DNA of 64,000 nucleotides. Source: Alphaproteobacteria bacterium (lineage in GTDB: Bacteria; Pseudomonadota; Alphaproteobacteria; Micavibrionales; Micavibrionaceae). Below, piece after piece: positions 15,561 to 23,716 of the stretch. The translations under genes and the position numbers were made by a program. The stretch is from the NCBI GenBank assembly GCA_002690045.1, contig NZDE01000012.1, positions 482,149 to 546,148 on the forward strand, written 5' to 3'. Numbering within the stretch: the stretch's first letter is position 1; each line of letters begins with the position of its first letter. The notes below the pieces were generated by a model. The model ran no database searches. It worked only from the letters and a program-made list of their open reading frames with translations, and had not been told where the DNA came from.

Positions 15561-15586
15561 GGAACTTTCATGCTGCTGATTTGTAT
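15561..15586 (+). promoter_or_regulatory. EcfG-type stress promoter
   Basis: GGAAC (15561-15565), 17 bases, GTA (15583-15585). It is 47 bases upstream of the DUF2383 start and nearly identical to the promoter at 12034. The -10 half deviates from CGTT. Confidence 0.5.
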
Positions 15587-15632
15587 GAATCTATGTATCG
15601 CAATTGATTACAAAACAGAAAGGACCAATATA

Positions 15633-16082
15633 ATGAGCGACTTAAAAAAAGAACTTCAGCACCTAGCAAATATTAACAAAGATGCTTATGAGTTTTATCA
15701 AGACGCTTACCACAAAGTTGATAATGGTATTATTAAAATCGCGTTCCGTAATTTAGAGCAAATTCACAGATCCGTAGTGATTGATTTGCAGGCATATTTA
15801 CGCGCAAACGGCCATACTAATATTGATACAAGCGAAACAATGGCAGGTTCAACTCGAGAGATTTGGGCCAAAGTGATGGCTTCAGTCAGTAATGATAAAG
15901 ACATGACCTTTGTTAAGCACTTGGAAGAAGCCGAAGACCGCTGTCTTCATAAAATTCAAGACATTATGGGCGATGAAACATTGCCAAGAGACGCCGCGAG
16001 AATGTTAGACACTGAATATCAAACATTGCGTAAAAGTCATGATTATATGAAGAACCTCAAAGACCAATTAAAAGCGGCATAA
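15633..16082 (+). CDS. DUF2383 four-helix-bundle protein
   Basis: The start was placed at 15633 (MSDLKKELQHL), with AAGGA upstream; longer in-frame readings run through the promoter. The 149-residue soluble protein is all-helical with ferritin-like spacing: NKDAYEFYQDAYHKV, FRNLEQIHRSVVIDL, FVKHLEEAEDRCLHKIQDIM, and a last helix with LRKSHDYMKNL. This is the PA2169/DUF2383 type. The exact role is unknown; relatives are stress-linked. It is divergent from the PRC-barrel operon, both having EcfG-like promoters. Confidence 0.82.
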   Translation: MSDLKKELQHLANINKDAYEFYQDAYHKVDNGIIKIAFRNLEQIHRSVVIDLQAYLRANGHTNIDTSETMAGSTREIWAKVMASVSNDKDMTFVKHLEEAEDRCLHKIQDIMGDETLPRDAARMLDTEYQTLRKSHDYMKNLKDQLKAA

Positions 16083-16103
16083 ACAACAATATGCACAAAA
16101 TAA

Positions 16104-16135
16104 AGCCCCACCTAATATTGGTGGGGCTTTTCTTA
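16104..16135 (+). terminator. Rho-independent terminator
   Basis: AAGCCCCACC (16104-16113) and GGTGGGGCTT (16121-16130) form a perfect stem with a TTTTCTT tail. It ends the DUF2383 transcript. Confidence 0.88.
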
Positions 16136-16148
16136 TTAAAAAAACACA

Positions 16149-16183
16149 AAAAAATAAGCCCAGAGAGTTTGGGCTTATTTTTT
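16149..16183 (-). terminator. Terminator facing the entericidin-like gene
   Basis: AAAATAAGCCCA pairs with TGGGCTTATTTT around a GAGAGTT loop, with A runs on the left and T runs on the right. On the minus strand it lies 18 bases beyond the stop of the entericidin-like gene. Confidence 0.78.
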
Positions 16184-16200
16184 CATCAATAATATCTATG

Positions 16201-16338
16201 TTAATTTGCAGCGTCTTGAATACTATGACCTGCATTCTCAATATCTTGGCCAGCACCTTCAATAGTTTCACAAGCGGAAAGCGTAAGACCAGCTATAGCC
16301 AAAACTGTTAATGTAAATATATTTAACTTCTTAAGCAT
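16201..16338 (-). CDS. Entericidin EcnA/EcnB-family lipoprotein
   Basis: A 45-residue protein reading leftward from the ATG at 16338. The signal peptide ends in the lipobox LSAC (Cys22), and the mature peptide runs CETIEGAGQDIENAGHSIQD followed by AAN. The repeated E.AG.DIE.AG..I pattern is the entericidin signature. These are small membrane lipoproteins linked to stationary-phase and osmotic stress. A GGAGCA-like site precedes the start and an EcfG-like promoter stands 26 bases before it. Confidence 0.92.
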   Translation of the reverse strand: MLKKLNIFTLTVLAIAGLTLSACETIEGAGQDIENAGHSIQDAAN

Positions 16339-16362
16339 AATTGCTCCTTTCTTTTTTTATAC

Positions 16363-16388
16363 TTACCTATGAATGTATAAAAAGTTCC
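16363..16388 (-). promoter_or_regulatory. EcfG-type stress promoter
   Basis: On the minus strand GGAAC (16388-16384), 17 bases, then GTAA (16366-16363), 24 bases before the entericidin-like start. The -35 half is exact and the -10 half deviates, as in the promoter at 15561. Confidence 0.5.
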
Positions 16389-16410
16389 CAGAAGCGATGT
16401 TAAGGTAGCT

Positions 16411-17118
16411 TTATTTAGGTGGGGTATACATATAGCCAACGCCACGGACGGTTTTAATTACATCGTTATTATCCAGTTTTTTACGAATACGGGCAATTTG
16501 TATATCAATACTTCTATCATATGAATCAAAATTCCCATCCCGCGTTAAATCGAATAAGTGGTCTCGTGTCAGGGCACGGTTAGGCGCCTCAATAAGGGCT
16601 TCTAACAGTTTAAATTCGCCGGTCGTAAAGTTTAAAGACTGACCGCCTTTATCAAGAACTTGATATTGCGCGCGATCTAATACCCATTCACCAAATTCTA
16701 TTATTTCGTCTTTAGGTGTTTCTGTGCTTTTTGTATTCTGTGGGGTTTGCTCATGTGTTCGGCGAAGCACAGCTTTTATACGCGCGGACAATTCCCGCAT
16801 TTCAAAAGGCTTTGTAATGTAATCATCAGCGCCCATTTCTAAACAAATAATTTTTTCCGTTGTATCACTTTTACCCGAAACAACGATTACGCCTGATGAC
16901 GTCACGGCCTTTAACTGCGGGAGAAGTGTCAACCCTTCCCCATCAGGCAAAACCAGATCAAGCAAAATAACATCTGGTTTTATAGCGCTGACATCTTTAA
17001 TCGCGCTTTCAGCATCATAGGCATTTAAAACCTTATATCCATCTGTTTGCAGATACTCCGTCACAACTGTTTGCAGGTCATGATCGTCATCAATACTTAA
17101 TATAACGCCTTTATTCAT
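16411..17118 (-). CDS. OmpR-family response regulator
   Basis: A 235-residue regulator. The receiver domain spans residues 1-120, with the acidic pair DDD at 10-12, phospho-acceptor Asp54 in ILLDLVLPDG, and the conserved Lys in YITKPFE. A winged-helix DNA-binding domain spans about 140-232 and ends with IARIRKKLD and VRGVGYMY. There is no adjacent classical sensor kinase on the same strand; a hybrid kinase lies 0.8 kb away in the same direction beyond the sigma-factor gene. Targets are unknown. Confidence 0.94.
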   Translation of the reverse strand: MNKGVILSIDDDHDLQTVVTEYLQTDGYKVLNAYDAESAIKDVSAIKPDVILLDLVLPDGEGLTLLPQLKAVTSSGVIVVSGKSDTTEKIICLEMGADDYITKPFEMRELSARIKAVLRRTHEQTPQNTKSTETPKDEIIEFGEWVLDRAQYQVLDKGGQSLNFTTGEFKLLEALIEAPNRALTRDHLFDLTRDGNFDSYDRSIDIQIARIRKKLDNNDVIKTVRGVGYMYTPPK

Positions 17119-17319
17119 TTTTTCTCAGTCTCATTAGTTAGCCTATTAAAATTGCCAAAAATAAAACGAATAGTGCTGTGTTATTGTTAGGCTCGCTTAT
17201 CATACATGCTTTGTTACAAATCAGAAACAAAGTTTTTCAAAATTGATACAAAGGCGAAAAATTGCCGTTACTTCGTGTGGCTAACATAGAGATGTAAACA
17301 AAACAAAAGGAGCATCATT

Positions 17320-17862
17320 ATGTTTAGTACAAACGAACTTTTAAACCATAATGAAAGACTATTAAAATTTGCCAGAAAACTAACAAAGAATCAGCACGAT
17401 GCAGATGATCTTCTGCAGTCGACGCTATTACGTGCATTAGAGAAAAAAGATTTATATAAAAGCGGTACCAGCCTATATAGCTGGGTTTCAAAAATAATGT
17501 TTAACTTATTTGTTTCAAACTACAGACGTAAGGTTAAATTTGAAACACAATATGACCCAGAACCATATTTAGAAAAACAGGCTTTGGATGCGCCGCAAGA
17601 CACGAAAATTGAGCTACGTGACGTGGGTACAGCAATCGAAACACTATCTGATGACCATCAGGAGATCCTTAAACTTGTATGCGTACATGAATTAAGCTAT
17701 GCCGATGTTTCACAGAAGCTTGATGTCCCCGTTGGCACAGTTCGTTCACGCCTATCACGCGCGCGCGATGCATTACAAGGTGCAATGGAAGAATCAAACC
17801 CTATTTACGCGCCACATCATGTACAATATGTAAGCGCACCCTCATTACAATTAGCTGCGTAA
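17320..17862 (+). CDS. ECF sigma factor, EcfG-like type
   Basis: A 180-residue sigma factor. Region 2 is at about residues 12-75 (FARKLTKNQHDADDLLQSTL, LYSWVSKIMFNLFVSNYRRK), followed by region 4 at about 105-160 (LSDDHQEILKLVCVHELSYA, VPVGTVRSRLSRARDAL). The DADDLLQ.TLLRAL and GT.LYSWV..I..N.F patterns are those of EcfG-like general-stress sigma factors and their paralogues. No NepR or PhyR gene is adjacent, so it may be a secondary EcfG paralogue. It lies among genes with EcfG-like promoters and is a candidate to read them. An AAAGGAGC ribosome site precedes the ATG. Confidence 0.85.
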   Translation: MFSTNELLNHNERLLKFARKLTKNQHDADDLLQSTLLRALEKKDLYKSGTSLYSWVSKIMFNLFVSNYRRKVKFETQYDPEPYLEKQALDAPQDTKIELRDVGTAIETLSDDHQEILKLVCVHELSYADVSQKLDVPVGTVRSRLSRARDALQGAMEESNPIYAPHHVQYVSAPSLQLAA

Positions 17863-17879
17863 ATCAAACTTATTTAACG

Positions 17880-17911
17880 AATAAAGCCAGCTTAACGCTG
17901 GCTTTATTTTT
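17880..17911. terminator. Bidirectional terminator
   Basis: AATAAAGCCAGC (17880-17891) and GCTGGCTTTATT (17897-17908) form a perfect 12-base stem with a TTAAC loop and T-rich flanks on both strands. It lies between the converging sigma-factor and hybrid-kinase genes. Confidence 0.85.
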
Positions 17912-20138
17912 ATGCTGCTTTTTTAGCTTTCACATATTTAAGTATTTCTCTTTTCAAATCTGCTTCGACCAATGGCTTAGGCAGATATGAATCCATACCC
18001 GATTCAATGCATTTATCTTTATCTCCGACCAAGGCATGCGCGGTCATACCTATAATGGGAGTACGTTCAATATTATTCGCGGCTTCAAAATCACGAATAT
18101 GTTTCGTTGCACTAAAGCCATCCATAACAGGCATTTGAATATCCATTAACACGACATCATAATGGTTTTTCTTCCACATATCGACCGCATCCGCCCCGTT
18201 ACGCGCCACATCATAAACAACATCTAATTCATCAAACATATAGCTTAAAAGCACAACATTGCCTTCATAATCTTCAACGACAAGAATTTTATTATCATTA
18301 CTCAAAGCAGAGCGAATCTTATCATTTATTTTCAGAGCGCTCTTATCTTGCTTCTCTGTACTAGCTGAATGCACCTCTATTTTTACTGGCAATAATAATG
18401 AGAAAGTTGACCCTTTACCTGGCTGGCTACTTAAGAAAATATCCCCGCCCATTAGGTTTGCAAGGTTTTTCGAGATGGGCAAACCAAGACCTGTACCACC
18501 ATATTTGCGCGACACTGACGAATCTGCTTGCTTGAACCTTTGGAAAACTAAATCAAAATCCTCAGGATCAATACCAATACCAGTGTCACTTACATTAATG
18601 CGCAAGAAAGGGTTACCTTCACGGTCTTCTAATTCCGCGTTTATTTTCACACCACCATCATCTGTAAACTTAATCGCATTATTAATAAGGTTTACAAGTA
18701 TCTGACGAATACGCTTCACATCACCGTAAAAATCTTGCCCTTTAAGCGCGCTATAATCAAACACAAAGCTAATACCTTTTTCCGAAGCTTTTAACGCCAT
18801 CATACTAATCACGTTTTCGAAAACTTCATCCAGACTAAAGCCATGCTCATCAAGCTCAAGCTCACCACTTTCGATTTTAGAGAAATCTAAAATATCATTA
18901 ATTAAGTCAATAAGTGATGATGTACTTGATTTAAGTGTACCAATTAAGCTTTGTTGCTTTTCGTTAAAGCTGTCTTTGGTTCGTTCAAAGATTTCAACAA
19001 TTCCATTAATTGCTGTAAGCGGGGTTCTAATTTCATGACTCATATGCGCCAAAAACTCACTTTTTGCGCGGTTTGCATCTTCTGCTTCCATCTTCTCAGC
19101 TTTTAGGCGTTCTTGTGCCTTTACTGTATGCGTTATATCTGTGTGAATACACACTATGCGCGTAGCTTTATTGTCTGCCCCGAATAATGCTTTACCACGA
19201 GATTGAACCCAAACCCACCGGCCACTTTCATGCTTCATTCGGAAAGACTGACGATATTCGGATAATCCGCCATCTAAATATTGTTCAATATATGACCATG
19301 CTTTTTCTAAATCATCTTCATGGATACGCTGTTTTAAATAATTAATACTCGAAACTGCTGGGTCGAATTTTTCGCCAATCATGTCAAAAAACTGCCTTGA
19401 GAAGAAGACCACATTATTCTTTATATCCCAGTCAAATATTCCATCGTCACTGCCGTCAATTGCTATAGACAATCGTTCTTCCGCCTCCTTAAGTGAGGCC
19501 GCAATGTGGCCTTTTGATCGTTGTACAAGCAATAAATAGCCATTAAAGATCAACAATAAAATTGTGCCAATACCAACGCTAAACAATAAAGTTTTTAGGT
19601 ATTGTTTCTTCCTTTCGCCAAGCAGTTTAAAACGGCCATGAAGTTTTTCATAAGTTTCTTTGAGCATCATATTATTAATGCGCATAATATTGTTTTTCAA
19701 ATTATCCAAGCTTTGAACATCGAACAATATCTCCTTTTCAATTACAGGCTCAAAAACATTCGCACGTTCTTCTAGCTTCTTTGAAAACTCTGTAAAATAA
19801 TCTCTTAGCTCGGCAAGGCGGCTCATCTGTGATGGGTTTTCCGCGATCAATTCCGATAAGCTTGCAATACGCTCTGAAACTTCTGCTTTTTTATTTTCAT
19901 ACTCTTCTACGAATTCTTCATTTCCTGTGATCAAGTATCCGCGCTGCGCAGACAACATACCCTCAATTAGAAAAGACAAACGCTCTGACTGCGTAATAAC
20001 CTCTTGTGTTTCTATGACAAGGTCATCTGTTTTTGCTAAAGACTTATCGCCTTTAACAACACTAAAAATCAGCACTGAAGAGCAACTTACAAGCAGTAAG
20101 GTGAACAAAATGAAGTTTCGTTTTGCTGTATTATCCAT
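17910..20138 (-). CDS. Hybrid histidine kinase (CHASE3-PAS-HisKA-HATPase-REC)
   Basis: The start was set at 20138 (MDNTAKRNFILF), giving 742 residues. A first membrane helix (about 8-28) and a second (about 185-203) flank a CHASE3-like periplasmic domain with MLSAQRGYLITGNEEFVEEY. A PAS domain follows (GSDDGIFDWDIKNNVVFFSR). The kinase core has the phospho-acceptor His in HMSHEIRTPLTAI, the N box NLINNAIKF, and G boxes DTGIGI and GGTGLGLPIS. A C-terminal receiver domain carries VVEDYEGN, VLMDIQMPVMDGF and the conserved PKPL. It probably feeds a phosphorelay; no Hpt gene is nearby. A terminator separates it from the DUF1328 gene upstream. Confidence 0.93.
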   Translation of the reverse strand: MDNTAKRNFILFTLLLVSCSSVLIFSVVKGDKSLAKTDDLVIETQEVITQSERLSFLIEGMLSAQRGYLITGNEEFVEEYENKKAEVSERIASLSELIAENPSQMSRLAELRDYFTEFSKKLEERANVFEPVIEKEILFDVQSLDNLKNNIMRINNMMLKETYEKLHGRFKLLGERKKQYLKTLLFSVGIGTILLLIFNGYLLLVQRSKGHIAASLKEAEERLSIAIDGSDDGIFDWDIKNNVVFFSRQFFDMIGEKFDPAVSSINYLKQRIHEDDLEKAWSYIEQYLDGGLSEYRQSFRMKHESGRWVWVQSRGKALFGADNKATRIVCIHTDITHTVKAQERLKAEKMEAEDANRAKSEFLAHMSHEIRTPLTAINGIVEIFERTKDSFNEKQQSLIGTLKSSTSSLIDLINDILDFSKIESGELELDEHGFSLDEVFENVISMMALKASEKGISFVFDYSALKGQDFYGDVKRIRQILVNLINNAIKFTDDGGVKINAELEDREGNPFLRINVSDTGIGIDPEDFDLVFQRFKQADSSVSRKYGGTGLGLPISKNLANLMGGDIFLSSQPGKGSTFSLLLPVKIEVHSASTEKQDKSALKINDKIRSALSNDNKILVVEDYEGNVVLLSYMFDELDVVYDVARNGADAVDMWKKNHYDVVLMDIQMPVMDGFSATKHIRDFEAANNIERTPIIGMTAHALVGDKDKCIESGMDSYLPKPLVEADLKREILKYVKAKKAA

Positions 20139-20206
20139 TTTTTCTCTTTCTATGAATGGGCTAAGCTGCACAGATGTTATGCTATACACTCGTATAAATC
20201 TATAAA

Positions 20207-20237
20207 AAAGGTCGCCTGCATTTTCTAGGCGACCTTT
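20207..20237 (-). terminator. Rho-independent terminator for the DUF1328 gene
   Basis: AAAGGTCGCCT (20207-20217) pairs with AGGCGACCTTT (20227-20237) around a nine-base loop; six A on the left give a T tail on the minus strand. Confidence 0.85.
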
Positions 20238-20262
20238 AAATGAAAATAGATTTTTAGTTGTA

Positions 20263-20445
20263 TCATGCCTTAGGCGGCGGTGTGTTACCTTTAATCACAT
20301 GAACAAGCGACGATACAATGAACAGTGCAATAAATACAAAGAAAAGTAACTGCGCAATGTCAGTTGCCAATAACGCGACACCGCCTAAGCCTAAAACACC
20401 GGCGATAATTGCAATAATTAGAAATGAAATAGCCCAACCTAGCAT
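20263..20445 (-). CDS. DUF1328/YtjA-like small membrane protein
   Basis: A 60-residue protein made almost entirely of two membrane helices, with the family pattern [20 protein letters not shown] and [20 protein letters not shown]. Small proteins of this type are common in proteobacteria and often belong to the general-stress regulon; their action is unknown. An AAGGAGGC ribosome site lies before the ATG, and a full-consensus EcfG-type promoter is found on the same strand, back to back with that of the OmpA-like gene. Confidence 0.93.
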   Translation of the reverse strand: MLGWAISFLIIAIIAGVLGLGGVALLATDIAQLLFFVFIALFIVSSLVHVIKGNTPPPKA

Positions 20446-20492
20446 GGGAAGCCTCCTTATTATTTTTTGTTAAACAAATGTACTGTCAAATC

Positions 20493-20518
20493 CAACGCAT
20501 GAAGGCATCAAGAGTTCC
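20493..20518 (-). promoter_or_regulatory. EcfG-type stress promoter (leftward)
   Basis: On the minus strand GGAAC (20518-20514), 16 bases, CGTT (20497-20494), 48 bases upstream of the DUF1328 start. Exact consensus match, paired with a second promoter 14 bp away facing the other way. Confidence 0.78.
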
Positions 20519-20531
20519 ACATGTTTTATTT

Positions 20532-20557
20532 GGAACATTTTTTCACATGAAGCGTTA
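20532..20557 (+). promoter_or_regulatory. EcfG-type stress promoter (rightward)
   Basis: GGAAC (20532-20536), 16 bases, CGTT (20553-20556), 49 bases upstream of the OmpA-like start. Exact consensus match; the two -35 elements of the divergent pair are separated by 13 bases. Confidence 0.78.
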
Positions 20558-20605
20558 GCTGAAACAGAACGAGAATGTTAAATCAGCAAACTGAAAGGAT
20601 TAATT

Positions 20606-21268
20606 ATGTTTAAATATAAAAAAATGGCTTTATGTTCAGTAGCCTTACTAACAATGTTAACCGCGAATACTGCCTCAGCGGATGGATTTACATCCCACCA
20701 CACCGTTGAAGAAAAGCCTTATAGCTCTTTTGCAAAGCAATTACCTGCTGAAGAGAAACTAGAGTTACGCAATTATTTAGAATATACTGACGTTGACCGT
20801 GAACCTTGCCAAAACTATCGCCCTGCGCCCACAGGTTTTGTATATGAGGATTGCGCGCTTAAGCGCATAATGCCTAAAACGCAAAAAATCGTCGTTGTTA
20901 CACCAAAGCCTGATGATATGAAGGTCAGCAAGGTTCTTAATGAATACGAAATTAATTTTGCATTTGATAGCGCGGCAATTGAACCTGCAGCAGGCTCTAC
21001 CATAAGTCAAATCGCAAATGAAATTAAACAATATAATCCACGCGAAGTAACTGTTGAAGGTTATACGGATACTTCAGGCCCAAGTGATTATAATATGAAG
21101 CTATCTAAACAACGTGCAGATGCAGTATCAATGGCGTTGAGCGAACAGGGCGTCACTAACCGTATTATTGAGGAAAAAGCTAAAGGTGAAGACAACTTAG
21201 CCGTTGAGACAAAAGATGGCGTTGCCTTACGCGAGAACCGCCGCGTCGTTGTAGAGTTCCGCAAATAA
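20606..21268 (+). CDS. OmpA-family envelope protein
   Basis: A 220-residue protein with a signal peptide cleaved near residue 25 (TASADG), a short unique region with two cysteines (EPCQNY, YEDCALK) and a C-terminal OmpA-like peptidoglycan-binding domain at about 110-220. The latter shows INFAFDSAAIEPAAGSTISQ, VTVEGYTDTSGPSDYN, LSKQRADAV and ENRRVVVEF. The cysteines may form a disulfide. It probably tethers the outer envelope to peptidoglycan. CTGAAAGGAT serves as the ribosome site. Confidence 0.92.
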   Translation: MFKYKKMALCSVALLTMLTANTASADGFTSHHTVEEKPYSSFAKQLPAEEKLELRNYLEYTDVDREPCQNYRPAPTGFVYEDCALKRIMPKTQKIVVVTPKPDDMKVSKVLNEYEINFAFDSAAIEPAAGSTISQIANEIKQYNPREVTVEGYTDTSGPSDYNMKLSKQRADAVSMALSEQGVTNRIIEEKAKGEDNLAVETKDGVALRENRRVVVEFRK

Positions 21269-21297
21269 TACGGCACTCTATGATTTGAAATTTAAAT

Positions 21298-21322
21298 GGG
21301 GGGCTGTGCAAAAGCAGCTCCC
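21298..21322 (+). terminator. Hairpin between the OmpA-like gene and the small gene after it
   Basis: GGGGGGCTG (21298-21306) pairs with CAGCTCCCC (21314-21322) with one G-T pair. The bases after it are A/T-rich but not a T run, so it may only partly stop transcription and lower expression of the gene at 21350. Confidence 0.55.
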
Positions 21323-21349
21323 CTATTTAATAAAATAGAGAGATTTATC

Positions 21350-21523
21350 ATGACAAACCTTATCACAGATTATGATATTCAAGCATTAGTTGATGACGAG
21401 CTTAACGATGATGATGCTGAATTAGTCATGCTATATATATTAGAACATAAATGGGCCCGTGAGCGCTATGCACATCTCACCGCACAAAAAAGGCTTTTAA
21501 AAGTGCTACCGAACAAAAGGTGA
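21350..21523 (+). CDS. Small anti-sigma-like hypothetical protein
   Basis: The start was set at 21350 (MTNLITDYDIQAL), with AGAGAG upstream; the product has 57 residues. The pattern DIQALVDDELNDDDAELVML followed by LEHKWARERY and LTAQKRLLKVL resembles the cytoplasmic N-terminus of zinc-finger-type anti-sigma factors, where LHAYVDGEL..... and a helix with A.R.... recur. It has no cysteines, no membrane segment and no adjacent sigma gene, so an anti-sigma role is only a guess. It may be cotranscribed with the OmpA-like gene. Confidence 0.5.
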   Translation: MTNLITDYDIQALVDDELNDDDAELVMLYILEHKWARERYAHLTAQKRLLKVLPNKR

Positions 21524-21550
21524 CCTTTCTCAGTAACAAGCTGCAACCGA

Positions 21551-22465
21551 TTACTCAGGCAATGGAATAAATTCTTTATCATCGCCTGGCACTTGTGGGA
21601 AACGGCCGTTTTTCCAGTCTTGCTTTGCTTCTTCTAGACGCTCTTTACTAGATGCAACAAAATTCCAGAATATATAGCGTGGCCCATCCATAACCGCGCC
21701 GCCCAGTACCATGATGCGGGCGTCGTTAACTGCGCGAATGACGACATCTTTACCAGGGTGGAGAACCATCATTTGCTGCGCATCATAAACAGTGCCGCCA
21801 ATTTCGATTTGGCCACTCATGCCATAAATGGCACGTTCTTCCGTCGCTTTAGGAATCAGCATTTCTGCGCCCTCTTTAAGGCAGACATCAATATATAGCG
21901 TATCCCATTCAAGCGGCACGGGGGATTTAACGCCGTGGAAATCACCTAAAATGACGCGGCCTTCAATGCCTGTATCTGTGAAAATAGGCAAATTCGCTTT
22001 ATCGGTATGAGAAAAAGACGGTCTGCCATATTCATGGGTTTGGGGCTGGGCTATCCAGCTTTGTATACCGTAAAGACGCGATGGTGCACGACGGATATCT
22101 TGGCCTGTGCGTTCAGAGTGGACAATGCCCGCGCCCGCACTCATTAAATTCACATCACCGGGTTTGATCCGCACATCACTGCCCAAGGAGTCTTTATGAT
22201 CCATTGTGCCGTCGAGTAGATAGGTCACCGTTGATAAGCCAATATGCGGGTGCGGGCGCACATCAATACCCTGACCGGTTAATAACTCACCTGGTCCCAT
22301 TTGATCCCAAAAAATAAAAGGACCAACCATACGACGGTTGCGGAAAGGCAAGGCCCGCATGACTTCAAAATTGCCTATATCACTACTGCGCGGAACAATA
22401 ACCATATCGACCTGTTCTGGGCAATCTTCCGTACAATCTGGATCTGTAGTTGGTAGCCAGCTCAT
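21551..22465 (-). CDS. Pirin-family cupin protein (long type)
   Basis: The start was set at 22465, behind GGGGAG; this gives 304 residues. The pirin N-domain shows VRPHPHIGLSTVTYLLDGTM, HKDSLGSDVRIKPGDVNLMS and AGAGIVHSERT, with the metal-binding His and Glu residues conserved, and a C-terminal cupin-like domain with VILGDFHGVKSPVP. Pirins bind a metal and some act as quercetinases or redox-sensing cofactors. The start lies just before the OsmC stop (overlap region 22465-22470), so it is the third gene of the leftward pirin-OsmC-pirin unit. Confidence 0.93.
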   Translation of the reverse strand: MSWLPTTDPDCTEDCPEQVDMVIVPRSSDIGNFEVMRALPFRNRRMVGPFIFWDQMGPGELLTGQGIDVRPHPHIGLSTVTYLLDGTMDHKDSLGSDVRIKPGDVNLMSAGAGIVHSERTGQDIRRAPSRLYGIQSWIAQPQTHEYGRPSFSHTDKANLPIFTDTGIEGRVILGDFHGVKSPVPLEWDTLYIDVCLKEGAEMLIPKATEERAIYGMSGQIEIGGTVYDAQQMMVLHPGKDVVIRAVNDARIMVLGGAVMDGPRYIFWNFVASSKERLEEAKQDWKNGRFPQVPGDDKEFIPLPE

Positions 22466-22467
22466 TC

Positions 22468-22878
22468 TTATTCTCCCCATTTTGTAGTTATGGACGGTGT
22501 TGATAGTAAGGTTTTCTGTACTGGACATTTCGCTGCTACATCCAATAATTTCTCGCGCTGTTCCGCTGTGAGTTGATCGCCTGTAATGGTGATGGTTTTG
22601 TGAAAAACATCCTGCCCATTTTCTTTATGATGGGTAACGCTTGCGGCAACATGATCGACCGGCCACGATTTCTGCAAAGCATACCAGCGAATAGTCATTA
22701 CCGTACATTCCCCAAGGGCGGCGATTAGAAAATCATATGGGGCAGGACCAAGATCACCACCGGCCATCACGGTTGGTTCGTCCCCTGCTAAATCATAGCC
22801 GCTTACCGTGATGTCAACGGCATATGAAGATTTCCCGTTTTCGCGAATATAGGCGCTATGTTTATTTTCTGTGCTCAT
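22468..22878 (-). CDS. OsmC-family peroxidase-like protein
   Basis: The start was set at 22878 (MSTENKHSAY), behind GGAGGG; 136 residues. The two conserved cysteines of the OsmC/Ohr fold are present: ALGECTVMTIRWYA near residue 58 and AAKCPVQKTL near residue 122. Such proteins reduce organic hydroperoxides with a redox-active thiol. It lies between two pirin genes, which suggests a joint response to oxidant or electrophile stress controlled by the divergent LysR protein at 23717. Confidence 0.92.
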   Translation of the reverse strand: MSTENKHSAYIRENGKSSYAVDITVSGYDLAGDEPTVMAGGDLGPAPYDFLIAALGECTVMTIRWYALQKSWPVDHVAASVTHHKENGQDVFHKTITITGDQLTAEQREKLLDVAAKCPVQKTLLSTPSITTKWGE

Positions 22879-22902
22879 ATCTTGTCCCTCCAAATTGAAT
22901 GT

Positions 22903-23601
22903 TTAGGGTAAATCAAAAAGCAGAATCTCGGAATCTGTTTTTGCATCAATGCTGATATTTTTTTCTGCACGCAGCGCAAAACCATCCCCAGCGCGCGCTG
23001 TCTCACCGTTCACTAAAGCCTCACCCTTGACCATTTGTACCCAATATTTACGACCAAGTTCTGTGGTGTGGCTATAGGCTGTGTCTTTATCAAACAACCC
23101 GACGAGCATGGAGGCATCTTGATTAATCTGCAATGTGCCATGGTCACCTTTTGGTGAAATCACGGTGTGAAAACGGTTCTTGGCCTTGTCACGTTTAAAG
23201 CTCTGCTGCTGATAATTTGGGCGGTTATTTTGCACATTCGGCATAACCCAAATTTGCAGGAAATGTACGTCTTCATCCGCATTAGCATTATACTCGCTAT
23301 GGGTCACACCATTACCCGCGCTCATAATCTGAATATCACCGGGGCGAATGGTTGACCCATTGCCCATGCTATCTTTGTGCTTTAAGGCACCAGATATAAC
23401 ATAGGATATAATCTCCATATTCGCATGCGGGTGGGTATCAAAACCTGCGCCGGCGACGACGCGGTCTTCATTGATGACGCGCAATGGGCCAAAGCCCATA
23501 TGAGCTGGATCATAATAATGACCGAATGAGAAACTGTGACGACTATCTAACCAACCGATATTGGTCGGGCCTCGTTCATCACGATAACGTTTTACAAACA
23601 T
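22903..23601 (-). CDS. Pirin-family protein (YhaK-like, short type)
   Basis: A 232-residue pirin with the conserved metal site: SFSFGHYYDPAHMGFGPLRV, DTHPHANMEIISYVISGAL, HKDSMGNGSTIRPGDIQIMS and AGNGVTHSEYN. The length and the start MFVKRYRDERG..NIGWLDS fit the YhaK group. It is the first gene of a leftward unit with OsmC and a second pirin. The LysR gene is divergent across 115 bp, the usual arrangement for LysR-controlled pirin genes. Confidence 0.94.
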   Translation of the reverse strand: MFVKRYRDERGPTNIGWLDSRHSFSFGHYYDPAHMGFGPLRVINEDRVVAGAGFDTHPHANMEIISYVISGALKHKDSMGNGSTIRPGDIQIMSAGNGVTHSEYNANADEDVHFLQIWVMPNVQNNRPNYQQQSFKRDKAKNRFHTVISPKGDHGTLQINQDASMLVGLFDKDTAYSHTTELGRKYWVQMVKGEALVNGETARAGDGFALRAEKNISIDAKTDSEILLFDLP

Positions 23602-23716
23602 ATCTACTCTCTTTCTTACAGTAACATGACTTATAATATTCAGTGTAGATTATTTCTATAAACATGATAATATTTATAATATGAACAACATAATTCTAAA
23701 ATATGGAATAATATAA

